Source of the DNA: Phenylobacterium glaciei
GTDB taxonomy: Bacteria > Pseudomonadota > Alphaproteobacteria > Caulobacterales > Caulobacteraceae
Assembly: GCF_016772415.1 (NCBI RefSeq)
Contig: NZ_JAGSGD010000003.1
Span: forward strand, 1-64,000
Direction: 5' to 3'
Length of the DNA stretch: 64,000 nt
Position numbers and translations under genes: made by a program. Positions 26,533 through 34,800 of this stretch are shown piece after piece (position 1 is the first letter of the stretch; the number at the start of each line of letters is the position of its first letter). A model generated the notes under the pieces. It did no database searches. It was given only the letters and a program-made list of their open reading frames with translations, and was not told the origin of the DNA.

Positions 26533-27362
26533 CCAAGGCCCGCATCGACGCGCGTTTCGCCGCCCTGAAGGCGGAGAATCGCGCCGCCTTCGTGACCTAC
26601 ATCATGGCCGGCGATCCCGATTATGACCGCGGCCTAGAAATCCTGAAGGGTCTGCCCGCCGCCGGCGCCGACCTGATCGAGGTGGGCTTCCCGTTCTCCG
26701 ATCCCATGGCCGAGGGCCCGACGATCCAGCGCGCCGCCCTGCGCGCCCTGGAAAACGGCATGACGCTGTCCAAGACCCTGGCCATGATCGCCGAGTTCCG
26801 CCAGGGCGACCAGACCACGCCGATCATCCTGATGGGCTACGCCAATCCGCTGATCAATCGCGGCTTTGCGGCCTTCGCCCAGGACGCGGCGGCGGCCGGG
26901 GCCGACGGACTGATCGTGGTGGATATCCCGCCGGAGGAGGCTGACCCCTTAGCCGACGCCCTCGACGCCGAGGGGATGTCCCTGCTGCTGCTCTCGACCC
27001 CCACCAGCGACGATGCGCGCCTGAAGGTGATCGCGCGGCGCACCTCGGGCTTTGCCTACTATGTCTCGGTGGCGGGTGTGACCGGGGTGAAGGAAGCCGA
27101 TGCGGCGGCCGTGGCGCCCCATGTGGCGCGCGTGCGGGCGGCCGGCGGCCTGCCGGTCTGCGTCGGTTTCGGCATCAAGACGCCCGAGCGCGCCGAAGCG
27201 GTGGCGCGGGTGGCCGACGGCGTGGTGGTGGGTTCAGCCCTCGTTGATGAAATCGCCGCAGGCTTGGCAATGAACGAAACCGTGACCACGCGGGTTCTTT
27301 CCAAAGTAGAATCCTTGGCTAAGGCTGTGCGCTTCGCGCGAGTCGCTAGCCCGACGGTGTAG
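26529..27362 (+). CDS. trpA: Tryptophan synthase alpha chain
   Basis: TrpA cleaves indole-3-glycerol phosphate to indole, channelled to TrpB. Catalytic Glu is in [16 protein letters not shown] and catalytic Asp in the VVDIPPEE strand. [10 protein letters not shown] and [10 protein letters not shown] form the phosphate site. Length 277. It starts at TTG 26529, overlapping the trpB stop by 4 bases, with no better ATG nearby. accD starts 7 bases after its stop. Confidence 0.96.
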   Translation: MTKARIDARFAALKAENRAAFVTYIMAGDPDYDRGLEILKGLPAAGADLIEVGFPFSDPMAEGPTIQRAALRALENGMTLSKTLAMIAEFRQGDQTTPIILMGYANPLINRGFAAFAQDAAAAGADGLIVVDIPPEEADPLADALDAEGMSLLLLSTPTSDDARLKVIARRTSGFAYYVSVAGVTGVKEADAAAVAPHVARVRAAGGLPVCVGFGIKTPERAEAVARVADGVVVGSALVDEIAAGLAMNETVTTRVLSKVESLAKAVRFARVASPTV

Positions 27363-27369
27363 ATCCCAC

Positions 27370-28296
27370 ATGGCGATGGCTGAGCACAGAAACGACAAGA
27401 AGCCCCCGAGCGTTCCGACGCCGCGGGAGCGGGGCGGATGGCTGGCCAAGATCGCGCCGGGCGTGCGCAACCTGGTGGCCAAGCGCGAGACCCCGGAGAA
27501 TCTCTGGGTCAAATGCCCCGATACCGGCGAGATGATCTATCGCTCGGACCTGGAGGCGGCCCTGTGGGTCACCCCGTCGGGCAACCACATGCGGATCGGC
27601 GCCAAGCAGCGCCTGGCCTACACCTTCGACGAGGGCGTCTATGAGCGCATCGCCTCGCCGACCGTGGTGGAAGATCCGCTGAAATTCCCCGACGACCGCT
27701 CCTATCCCGACCGCCTGAAGTCGGCCCGCAAGGCCACCGGCGAGCAGGACGCGATGGTCATCGCCCATGGGCAGATCAAGGGCCAAGCGGCCGTGGTGGT
27801 GGTGCAGGACTTCGCCTTCATGGGCGGATCGCTGGGCATGGCGGCGGGCGAGGCCTTCATCAAGGCCGCCCAGGAAGCGGTGCGCCGTCAGGTTCCCTTC
27901 GTGATCTTCACCGCCTCGGGCGGCGCCCGCATGCAGGAGGGGACGCTGTCCCTGATGCAGATGGCGCGCACGACGGTGGCGCTGAACGAGGTCAAGGACG
28001 CCGGCCTGCCCTATATCGTGGTGATGACCGACCCCACCAGCGGCGGGGTGACCGCCTCCTACGCCATGCTCGGCGACATCCATCTGGCCGAACCCAACGC
28101 CATGATCGCCTTCGCCGGCCGCCGCGTGATCGAGCAGTCGATCCGCGAGACCCTGCCCCCAGGCTTCCAGCGCGCCGAGTTCCTGGTGGAGCGCGGCATG
28201 GTGGACCGGGTGGTGCCCCGCAGCGAGATGACCACCGTGCTGGGCTCGCTCCTCAAGACCCTCATGATGGGACGCTCAGCTTCAAAAGCCGCCTAG
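27370..28296 (+). CDS. accD: Acetyl-CoA carboxylase carboxyltransferase subunit beta, lacking most zinc-ribbon cysteines
   Basis: AccD, with AccA, transfers the carboxyl group from biotin to acetyl-CoA in fatty acid synthesis. The crotonase-fold domain (ASGGARMQEGTLSLMQMA; DPTSGGVTASYAMLGD) is intact and length 308 is normal. In E. coli the zinc ribbon has the pattern C-x2-C-x15-C-x2-C. Here only Cys49 remains; the equivalent positions are Thr52, Thr68 and Gly71 (KCPDTG...VTPSG), so zinc is unlikely to bind. It sits between trpA and folC. Confidence 0.95.
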   Translation: MAMAEHRNDKKPPSVPTPRERGGWLAKIAPGVRNLVAKRETPENLWVKCPDTGEMIYRSDLEAALWVTPSGNHMRIGAKQRLAYTFDEGVYERIASPTVVEDPLKFPDDRSYPDRLKSARKATGEQDAMVIAHGQIKGQAAVVVVQDFAFMGGSLGMAAGEAFIKAAQEAVRRQVPFVIFTASGGARMQEGTLSLMQMARTTVALNEVKDAGLPYIVVMTDPTSGGVTASYAMLGDIHLAEPNAMIAFAGRRVIEQSIRETLPPGFQRAEFLVERGMVDRVVPRSEMTTVLGSLLKTLMMGRSASKAA

Positions 28297-28371
28297 CTCA
28301 CAATCGGCGGGTCGCGGGCGGTCTTCTTCAACCCGCCGCAGTCCCTTCCAGCCCTCTCCAGGCCACGCCCC

Positions 28372-29688
28372 ATGTATGATGAGATCCGCGCCTTCGACGC
28401 GATGATCGCGCGGCTGCGCGACGAGTTTCCGTCCCTGATCGACCTGTCCACCGGGCGCGTCCTGCGCCTGCTCGACGCCATGGGCCGGCCGCAGGATCAC
28501 CTGCCGCCGGTGATCCATGTGGCCGGCACCAACGGCAAGGGCTCCACGACAGCCTATCTGCGGGCCATCGCCGAGGCCGCGGGCCTGAAGGTTCATGTGC
28601 TGACCTCGCCGCACCTGGTGCGCTTCGCCGAGCGCATCCGCATCGCCGGTGAGCTGATCGGCGAGGCGCAGCTACGCGAGCTGATCGACTCCTCCGTCGC
28701 CATCAACGCCGGCGGCGAGATCAGCTTCAATGAGATCATGTCGGCCATGACCCTGAAGGCCTTCGCCGAGACGCCGGCTGACCTCTGCGTCATCGAGGTG
28801 GGCCTGGGGGGCCGGTTCGACTGCACCAATGTCTTCGACGCGCCCGCCGTCTGCATCATCACCCCGGTGGACTATGATCACCTGGAGATGCTGGGCCCGG
28901 AGCTCACCAAGATCGCCTGGGAGAAGGCCGGGATCATCAAGCAGGGCCGCCCGGTGATCGTCGCCCGCCAGATGGAGGAAGGCTTCGAGGTCATCGAACG
29001 CGAGGCGCAGAGCCTGAACGCGCCGATGCTGGCCATGGGCCGCGACATCGACGCCTGGGAGGAGAACGGCCGCATGCTGGTCCAGACGCCTGACCGGCTG
29101 CTGGATTTGCCGATGCCGGCCCTCTACGGCCCGCACCAGGTGGGCAATGCGGCCCTCGCCGTCATGGCCATGCTGACCTGGGGCGATCCGCGCATCGACG
29201 AGGCGGCGCTGGCCAAGGGCGTGGCGGGCGCGGTGTGGCCGGCGCGCTTCCAGCGCCTCACCGTCGGACCGCTGGGCGCGGCGGCGGTGGCGCGCGGCGC
29301 CGACCTGTGGCTGGACGGGGCGCACAATCCCCACGGCGGCCGGGCGCTGGCCGACACCGTGGACCGCCTGGCCCGCGACGGGCGGCCGGTGACCCTGGTG
29401 GTGGCGCAATACGCCCGCAAGGACTCGGTGGGCTTCTTTGAGCCGCTCAAGCGGCTGGGCGCGCGGGTGATCGCCACGACGTTTGAGTCGACGACGGCGT
29501 TGAGCCCTGAGGACCTGGCGGCGGCGGCGGCGACGGCAGGGCTTGTCGCCGAGACCGCGCCGGACGTGACGACGGCCACGACCATGGCCCTTGAGGTCGA
29601 GGGTCCGGCGCCGCACGTGATCATCTGCGGCGGCCTCCACTTCGCCGGGGAAGTCCTGGCGCTCAGCCCCGAGACCTGGCCGACCTAG
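28372..29688 (+). CDS. folC: Bifunctional folylpolyglutamate synthase / dihydrofolate synthase
   Basis: FolC adds glutamate to dihydropteroate and then further glutamates to folates. This 438-residue Mur-ligase-fold protein has the P-loop VAGTNGKGSTTAYL near residue 50, the catalytic region VGLGGRFDCTNVF and the C-terminal domain with LDGAHNPHGGRAL. It follows accD with a 75-base gap containing an inverted repeat (CGGCGGGT...ACCCGCCG) without a T-tail. Confidence 0.96.
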   Translation: MYDEIRAFDAMIARLRDEFPSLIDLSTGRVLRLLDAMGRPQDHLPPVIHVAGTNGKGSTTAYLRAIAEAAGLKVHVLTSPHLVRFAERIRIAGELIGEAQLRELIDSSVAINAGGEISFNEIMSAMTLKAFAETPADLCVIEVGLGGRFDCTNVFDAPAVCIITPVDYDHLEMLGPELTKIAWEKAGIIKQGRPVIVARQMEEGFEVIEREAQSLNAPMLAMGRDIDAWEENGRMLVQTPDRLLDLPMPALYGPHQVGNAALAVMAMLTWGDPRIDEAALAKGVAGAVWPARFQRLTVGPLGAAAVARGADLWLDGAHNPHGGRALADTVDRLARDGRPVTLVVAQYARKDSVGFFEPLKRLGARVIATTFESTTALSPEDLAAAAATAGLVAETAPDVTTATTMALEVEGPAPHVIICGGLHFAGEVLALSPETWPT

Positions 29689-29702
29689 GCCCACCCACGA
29701 CC

Positions 29703-29826
29703 GTCATCCTCGGGCTTGTCCCGAGGATCCATAAACGCCGTGGTTCAGATGTTCCTCTGCGGCGACGGTCTCGCCCTCTATGGCAAGACGGAGATCATGG
29801 ATCCTCGGGACAAGCCCGAGGATGAC
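29703..29826. repeat. Family B inverted repeat, copy 3 (variant)
   Basis: This variant has arms GTCATCCTCGGGCTTGTCC and GGACAAGCCCGAGGATGAC; CCTCGGG replaces GGCCGGG. The matching changes in both arms preserve pairing, so the fold or a symmetric insertion copy is conserved. It lies between folC and the alpha-toroid gene. Confidence 0.9.
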
Positions 29827-29888
29827 GAGCAATAGGTTGCACAGCCCCGCTCTCTTGTTCTAGTTTTGTTCTGAACGGGAGAAGCCCC

Positions 29889-30749
29889 ATGTCCGACGTC
29901 CTCGACCGCGCGCGCGACTTCCTGCTGCGCAATGGCCGGCTGCTGGAGCGGCGGCTGTTCGAGCATCATTTCGAGGGGGCCTCGGCCGAACCGGTGGTTC
30001 GGGCGCTGGCGGCCTATCAGGGCCGCGACGGCGGGTTCGGCTCGGCCCTGGAGCCGGACAAGCGCGATCCGCACAGCCAGCCGGTGGACGTGCAGATCGC
30101 GTTTGAGATCCTCGATGCGGTGGACGCCTTCGACCCGCTGCTGGCGGGCCGCGCCTGCGACTGGCTGGCCAGTATCGCCACGGCTGACGGGGGCCTGCCC
30201 TTCGCCCTGCCCAGCGTCAACGCCGCGCCCCACGCGGCCTGGTGGGCGGTGGAGGGGCAAACCCCACCGGCCGACATCAACCCCACCGCCGCGATCGTCG
30301 GGCTCCTGCTGAAACATGGGATCGACCATCCGTGGGTGGCCAAGGGCGAGGCCTATTGCTGGTCGGTGGTGGAGGGCTCGCAGACGGAGAAGTTCCACGA
30401 CCTGATGCCGATGATCGGCTTTCTGGAGCATACGGCGGACCGGGCTCGCGCCGAGACGGCGCTGGCCGGGCTGGCGGCGCGCATTCCAGGGCTGGTGGAG
30501 CTGGACGTCGACGCCGTCGGCTATGTGAAGAAGCCGCTGGACTGGGCGCCGTCACCCTTGAGCTTCTGCCACCAGCTGTTCCCGAAGGCGGTGCTGGGCC
30601 ATCACCTGGCGGCGCTGGAGGCGCGGCAGGCGCAGGACGGCGGCTGGCCGATCAGCTGGGAGACGGTAGGGCCGGGCCCGCAGCTGGAATACCGCGGCGT
30701 GGTGACCGTGGCGGCGCTGCGGACGCTGCAGGCCTACGGGGCGCTGTAG
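29889..30749 (+). CDS. Alpha-alpha toroid protein with prenyltransferase/squalene-cyclase-like repeats
   Basis: This 286-residue hypothetical protein holds at least three copies of the glycine-rich turn seen in terpenoid-cyclase and prenyltransferase toroids: GRDGGFGSALEP (about 45-56), ADGGLPFALP (about 98-107) and QDGGWPISW (about 250-258). It has no signal peptide, and the DxDD motif of squalene cyclases is absent, so cyclase activity is unlikely. The ATG at 29889 is preceded by GGGAGAAG. I do not know its function. Confidence 0.75.
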   Translation: MSDVLDRARDFLLRNGRLLERRLFEHHFEGASAEPVVRALAAYQGRDGGFGSALEPDKRDPHSQPVDVQIAFEILDAVDAFDPLLAGRACDWLASIATADGGLPFALPSVNAAPHAAWWAVEGQTPPADINPTAAIVGLLLKHGIDHPWVAKGEAYCWSVVEGSQTEKFHDLMPMIGFLEHTADRARAETALAGLAARIPGLVELDVDAVGYVKKPLDWAPSPLSFCHQLFPKAVLGHHLAALEARQAQDGGWPISWETVGPGPQLEYRGVVTVAALRTLQAYGAL

Positions 30750-30906
30750 GGTCCTTCTCCCCTTGCTGACGGTGTCAGCGAAGCTGACGGATGAGGGGTC
30801 GCGCTCCCTCATCCGTGCTCGTGGCGTAGCTGCTTTCGGATGTGGCTATCGACCCCTCATCCGACCCTGCTCCGCAGGGCCACCTTCTCCCACAAAGGGA
30901 GAAGGG
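30750..30906. repeat. Family A long inverted repeat, copy 2
   Basis: It begins right after the stop of the toroid gene (GGTCCTTCTCCCC) and ends GGGAGAAGGG, 10 bases before the trxA stop. The right half (CGACCCCTCATCCGACCCTG...) is nearly identical to that of the copy at 16699; the left half has diverged. It lies between convergent genes and may end transcription from both sides. Confidence 0.85.
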
Positions 30907-30916
30907 CCGCGTCGGC

Positions 30917-31240
30917 TTAGATCCCGGCTTCGTTCAGCCATTCGATGATCTTCTGCTTGGGCATGGCGCCCACCTTCATCGACGCCATCTGGCCGTCCTT
31001 GAACAGCATCATGGTCGGAATGCCGCGCACGCCGTAGCGCGAGGGGGTGGTGGGGCTGTCTTCGATATTGAGTTTGACCACTGTGACCTGCTCGCCCAGT
31101 TCGGCGGCGATCTGCTCCAGGGCCGGCGCGATCTGCTTACAGGGGCCGCACCATTCGGCCCAGAAATCCACCAGCACGGGCTTGGAGGACTGCAGGACGT
31201 CCTTTTCGAAGGACTCGTCGGTGACCGCTACGGTGCTCAT
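30917..31240 (-). CDS. trxA: Thioredoxin
   Basis: This 107-residue thioredoxin has the active site WCGPCK (Cys31, Cys34), the buried Asp in VLVDFWAEW and the cis-Pro in GIPTMMLF. It reduces cytoplasmic disulfides with thioredoxin reductase. The chosen ATG at 31240 is preceded by AAGGAGC. The frame is open upstream into the addA region but those residues are not thioredoxin. It is the last gene of the long minus-strand run, 80 bases after addA, and may also have its own promoter. Confidence 0.97.
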   Translation of the reverse strand: MSTVAVTDESFEKDVLQSSKPVLVDFWAEWCGPCKQIAPALEQIAAELGEQVTVVKLNIEDSPTTPSRYGVRGIPTMMLFKDGQMASMKVGAMPKQKIIEWLNEAGI

Positions 31241-31320
31241 CAAAAGCTCCTTAAATTCCTGCGGCCTCAACGAATGGCCGCGATGTTCGATCCGCCACAT
31301 AGGCGGCGCCTGTCCTGGTA

Positions 31321-34300
31321 TCAACCGGCGCGGCCAAGCTCGGCAAGGGTTTGACCGATAAGTAATTCTGGGATCGCCATCAGCTTGGGCCCGTCGGTCC
31401 ATACCAGCGCGGCCTCGATGGCGCGGCCGGGGAAGATGTCGGCCAGCACGGCGGCATAGATCGCCATCTGTCGCAGATAGGCCGGGTCGGCGTCCTCGAT
31501 GCGGTCGGGCGAGGGCCGGTTGGTCTTGAAGTCGGCCACCAGCACACGGTCGGCCAGCACCACGAGCCGGTCGATTCGCCCCGAGATGGCCAGGCCGGCG
31601 GGCAGCTTGCCGGCGGTTCCGGCCAGCGCCACCTCGGCGCGGCTGCCGGGGCCGAACACCTCGGCGAAGCGGGGATCGTTCAGGACGCCCAGGGCCGCGG
31701 CGGTCATCTCGGCGCGCTGGTCGTCGGTGAGGTCACGCTCGCGGGCGAGCAGGCGCAGGGCGGCGGCGGGGCGATCTGCGATGGGAAGGTCTGGCAGGAC
31801 CTGCAGCAGGCGGTGGATCAGGTCGCCGCGCCGGAAGCGGCCCAACCCTTGGACCGTGGCCAGAGGCGAGGCGGCCGGGGTGGCGGCGTCCTCCCCCAGC
31901 TGCGACGGCGAGGCGTAGCGGGCGTGGGGTTCGGTGACCGCCTCGGTTTGCGTCCAGGCGGGCGCGGCGTTCGCGCTGACCGCGGTGTCAGCGGCCTTGC
32001 CCCGGGCCTCGGGATCGGGGCCGAAGCGCAGGATATCCATCCCGCCCCAGGTGATCGCGCGCTTGTGCGGGTCCACGTCGGCGTGGCTGAAGGCCGCCGT
32101 GAGCGCCCCCCACCAGCCCTTGAGGTTCTCTTCCTTCGCATTGGCCGCGACCCGGCCGCAGAGCACCAGGCGGTCGCGGGCCCGCGTCAGGGCCACATAG
32201 AGCAGGCGGTAGGCCTCGTCCTCCTCGCGGGCGGCGCGCCGTTCGCGGGCGGTGGCCGAGGCCTCGCAGTCGCCCTTGGCGGTGGCGCACCACAGGAAGC
32301 CGCCGCCCTCGGTCTCCAGCAGGGGCGTGCCGCGCGCCCCACGGGAGAGTGTGGTCTCCGGCAGGAAGACGATGGGCGCCTCCAGGCCCTTGGCCCCGTG
32401 GGCGGTCATGACCCGGACCTCGTCGCGGCCGGCCTCCATCTCGCGCTTGACCGTGATGTCCAGGCTGGCGAAGGCGGCGGTCAGGCTCTCCAGGTCCTCG
32501 ATCCCCCGGCTCTCGGCGGCCAGGACCTGGGCCAGGAATTCGTCCAGGGCGTCCTCGGCCTCCCCGCCGAGGCGGCGCAGCAGGCGCTGGCGCATGGAGC
32601 GGGCCTCGCCATCGCGGGCCCCCAGCAGGCGGGAATAGAACTCGAAGGGCCGCCGCTCGCGGGCCTCCTCCAGCAGGCGGGTGAGCAGGGCGTGGGCGGC
32701 GGTCCATTCCGGCTGCTCTTCGGCGCGGGTGGCCAGGGTCTGCCAGAGGGTCAGTTTCCGGCCCTTGGCCAGGGCGTAGAGGCTGTCGTCGGACAGGTCG
32801 CAGAAGGGGCTGCGCAGCAGGGCCGCCAGGGTCAGGTCATCGGCGGGGAACAGGGCGAAGCGGGCGACCGCCACCAGGTCGTCGAAGATGATGTGCTCCG
32901 ACAGCGCCAGGCGGTCGGCGCCGGCGACGGGGATCTTGGCGTGCTTGAGGGCCCGCAGGATCTCCTCGAACAGCGCCTTGCGGCGGCGCACCAGGATCAG
33001 GACGTCGCCGGGACGGGCGGGCCGCCAGGCGCGGGTCTCCTTGTCGAAGACCCCGTCGCCGCGGGCCAGAAGTCCTGCGATCTCGCCAGCGATCCTGGCG
33101 GCCAGCCGCTTGTTGGCGCTGGCCTCGGTCTCCTGGTCGAGGGGGGCGTCCCAGGCCTCGCGGACGTCGCCCTTCTCCTCGCGCTCCAGGGGCCAGATAT
33201 CGACGCAGCCGGCGTGGTCGACCCGGCGGGGGGTGTGGACGATGGGCTCGGCCAGCACCCGGGGCAGGATGGCCGAGGCCAGCTCGGGCGAGGAGAAGGT
33301 GGCGTCGACGAAGGTCAGGACCTGGGGCGTGGAGCGCCACGAGTCCAGCAGGTCCACCCGCTCGAAGCGGAAGCCGGCGCCGGTGGCGCGGTCCTTGTGG
33401 AACTCGAACTCCTGAATCAGTAGTTCGGGCCGGGCGCCCTGGAAGGAGTAGATCGACTGCTTCTCGTCCCCGACGACAAACATGTTGCGCTCCAGGCGGG
33501 TGGCGGTGGGCACGCCGGCGCCGGAGAAGAACTCGCCGGCCAGCGACCGGACGATGGCCCACTGGTCCGGCGCGGTGTCCTGGGCCTCGTCCACCAGGAT
33601 GTGGTCGATGCCGCCGTCCAGCTTGTAGAGCACCCAGGCCGCCGCCGGGCTCTCGGCCACCAGGTCGCGCGTCTTCTCGATGAGGTCGGAGAAGTCGAGC
33701 GCGCCGTAGGAGGCCTTCTCCAGGGCGTAGGCGGTGAGATAGGCGTTGGCGAGGATCAGCGCGCCTTGGGTGTCTGTCGCCACCTGGGCGGCGCGGCGGT
33801 AGGCGCGGGCTTCCTCCAGGGCCTCCTGGTCGGCCAGCAGGCCGGAGCGCAGGGGTTCGTGGCTTTTCAGGCCGCTGGTCTTGGCGACCCAGGTCGCCGG
33901 CGTGCCCTCGCCCTTGTCGGTGAACAGGCAGGTGAGCGCGCCCTGGAAGCTGGGCTCGCTCGCGAGGGCTGAGAGCGCGGCGGCGTTCTTGGCATCGGCC
34001 TTGCCCCCTTGCGCCAGGACCTGCGCGGCCTCGCGCCAGGTGCGCAGGTTCAGCGCGGCGACGGCCTGGAGTTCGACCGCCTCGGGATCGACGGGCTCGG
34101 GGAAGCCGCACACCTCCCAGACGTCGGCCACGGCGCCGGGCAGGCCGCCGGTGCGGGCGAGATAGGCGGCCAGGCGCCCGCGCGCGCTCTCGAAGGCGCC
34201 GAACATCGACTGGAAGCTCTGGAAATCGAGCGCCACAGAGAACCGGGCATAGGCCTCGGCCACCAGGCCCTGCCCGGTGAGCGCCAGCCGCGCGACGGCC

Positions 34301-34800
34301 TTGCGCGCGGCGTCGGCGATGGCGGCCGAGGCGGCATCGTCCATCACCCGGAAGCCAGGCGAGACGCCGGCTTCCAAGGGGAAGCGGCGCAGCAGCTTCT
34401 CGCAGAAGGCGTGAATGGTCTGGATCTTCAGGCCGCCGGGCGTCTCCAGGGCGCGGGCGAAGAGGGCGCGGGCCTGGGAGAGCCGGATGTGGTCGTAGTC
34501 GCCGATCGGCCGGCCCTCGAGGTCCGAGAGGGCCTGGCGCAGGCGGCCGTCGTCACAGACCGACCAGTCCCCCAGCAGGCCAAACAGCCGGCGCTGCATC
34601 TCGGCGGCGGCGGCCTTGGTGTAGGTGACGCAGAGGATGGTGGCGGGCTCGGCCCCGGCCAGCAGCAGGCGGGCGACCCTGTCGATCAGGGTCTTGGTCT
34701 TGCCCGAGCCGGCATTGGCGGTGACGAAGGCCGAAAGCTCGGGATCGGCGGCGACGCGCTGCGGGTCGGTCTCGCGGGTCGGGAAGGGGATGATGGTCAT
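31321..34800 (-). CDS. addA: Double-strand break repair helicase AddA
   Basis: AddA is the UvrD-type helicase-nuclease subunit of AddAB, which processes DNA ends for RecA, the alphaproteobacterial counterpart of RecBCD. Walker A is [15 protein letters not shown] near the N-terminus; the DEAQDTAPDQW motif, VMTAHGAKGLEAPIV and VALTRARDRLVL are further helicase motifs. The C-terminal RecB-type nuclease has VLVADFKTNRPSP. Length 1159. The ATG at 34800 overlaps the addB stop (ATGA). Confidence 0.95.
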   Translation of the reverse strand: MTIIPFPTRETDPQRVAADPELSAFVTANAGSGKTKTLIDRVARLLLAGAEPATILCVTYTKAAAAEMQRRLFGLLGDWSVCDDGRLRQALSDLEGRPIGDYDHIRLSQARALFARALETPGGLKIQTIHAFCEKLLRRFPLEAGVSPGFRVMDDAASAAIADAARKAVARLALTGQGLVAEAYARFSVALDFQSFQSMFGAFESARGRLAAYLARTGGLPGAVADVWEVCGFPEPVDPEAVELQAVAALNLRTWREAAQVLAQGGKADAKNAAALSALASEPSFQGALTCLFTDKGEGTPATWVAKTSGLKSHEPLRSGLLADQEALEEARAYRRAAQVATDTQGALILANAYLTAYALEKASYGALDFSDLIEKTRDLVAESPAAAWVLYKLDGGIDHILVDEAQDTAPDQWAIVRSLAGEFFSGAGVPTATRLERNMFVVGDEKQSIYSFQGARPELLIQEFEFHKDRATGAGFRFERVDLLDSWRSTPQVLTFVDATFSSPELASAILPRVLAEPIVHTPRRVDHAGCVDIWPLEREEKGDVREAWDAPLDQETEASANKRLAARIAGEIAGLLARGDGVFDKETRAWRPARPGDVLILVRRRKALFEEILRALKHAKIPVAGADRLALSEHIIFDDLVAVARFALFPADDLTLAALLRSPFCDLSDDSLYALAKGRKLTLWQTLATRAEEQPEWTAAHALLTRLLEEARERRPFEFYSRLLGARDGEARSMRQRLLRRLGGEAEDALDEFLAQVLAAESRGIEDLESLTAAFASLDITVKREMEAGRDEVRVMTAHGAKGLEAPIVFLPETTLSRGARGTPLLETEGGGFLWCATAKGDCEASATARERRAAREEDEAYRLLYVALTRARDRLVLCGRVAANAKEENLKGWWGALTAAFSHADVDPHKRAITWGGMDILRFGPDPEARGKAADTAVSANAAPAWTQTEAVTEPHARYASPSQLGEDAATPAASPLATVQGLGRFRRGDLIHRLLQVLPDLPIADRPAAALRLLARERDLTDDQRAEMTAAALGVLNDPRFAEVFGPGSRAEVALAGTAGKLPAGLAISGRIDRLVVLADRVLVADFKTNRPSPDRIEDADPAYLRQMAIYAAVLADIFPGRAIEAALVWTDGPKLMAIPELLIGQTLAELGRAG

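Noticed and set aside
28305-28338. Terminator between accD and folC
   Set aside because: The CGGCGGGT/ACCCGCCG arms are separated by an 18-base loop and no T-run follows.
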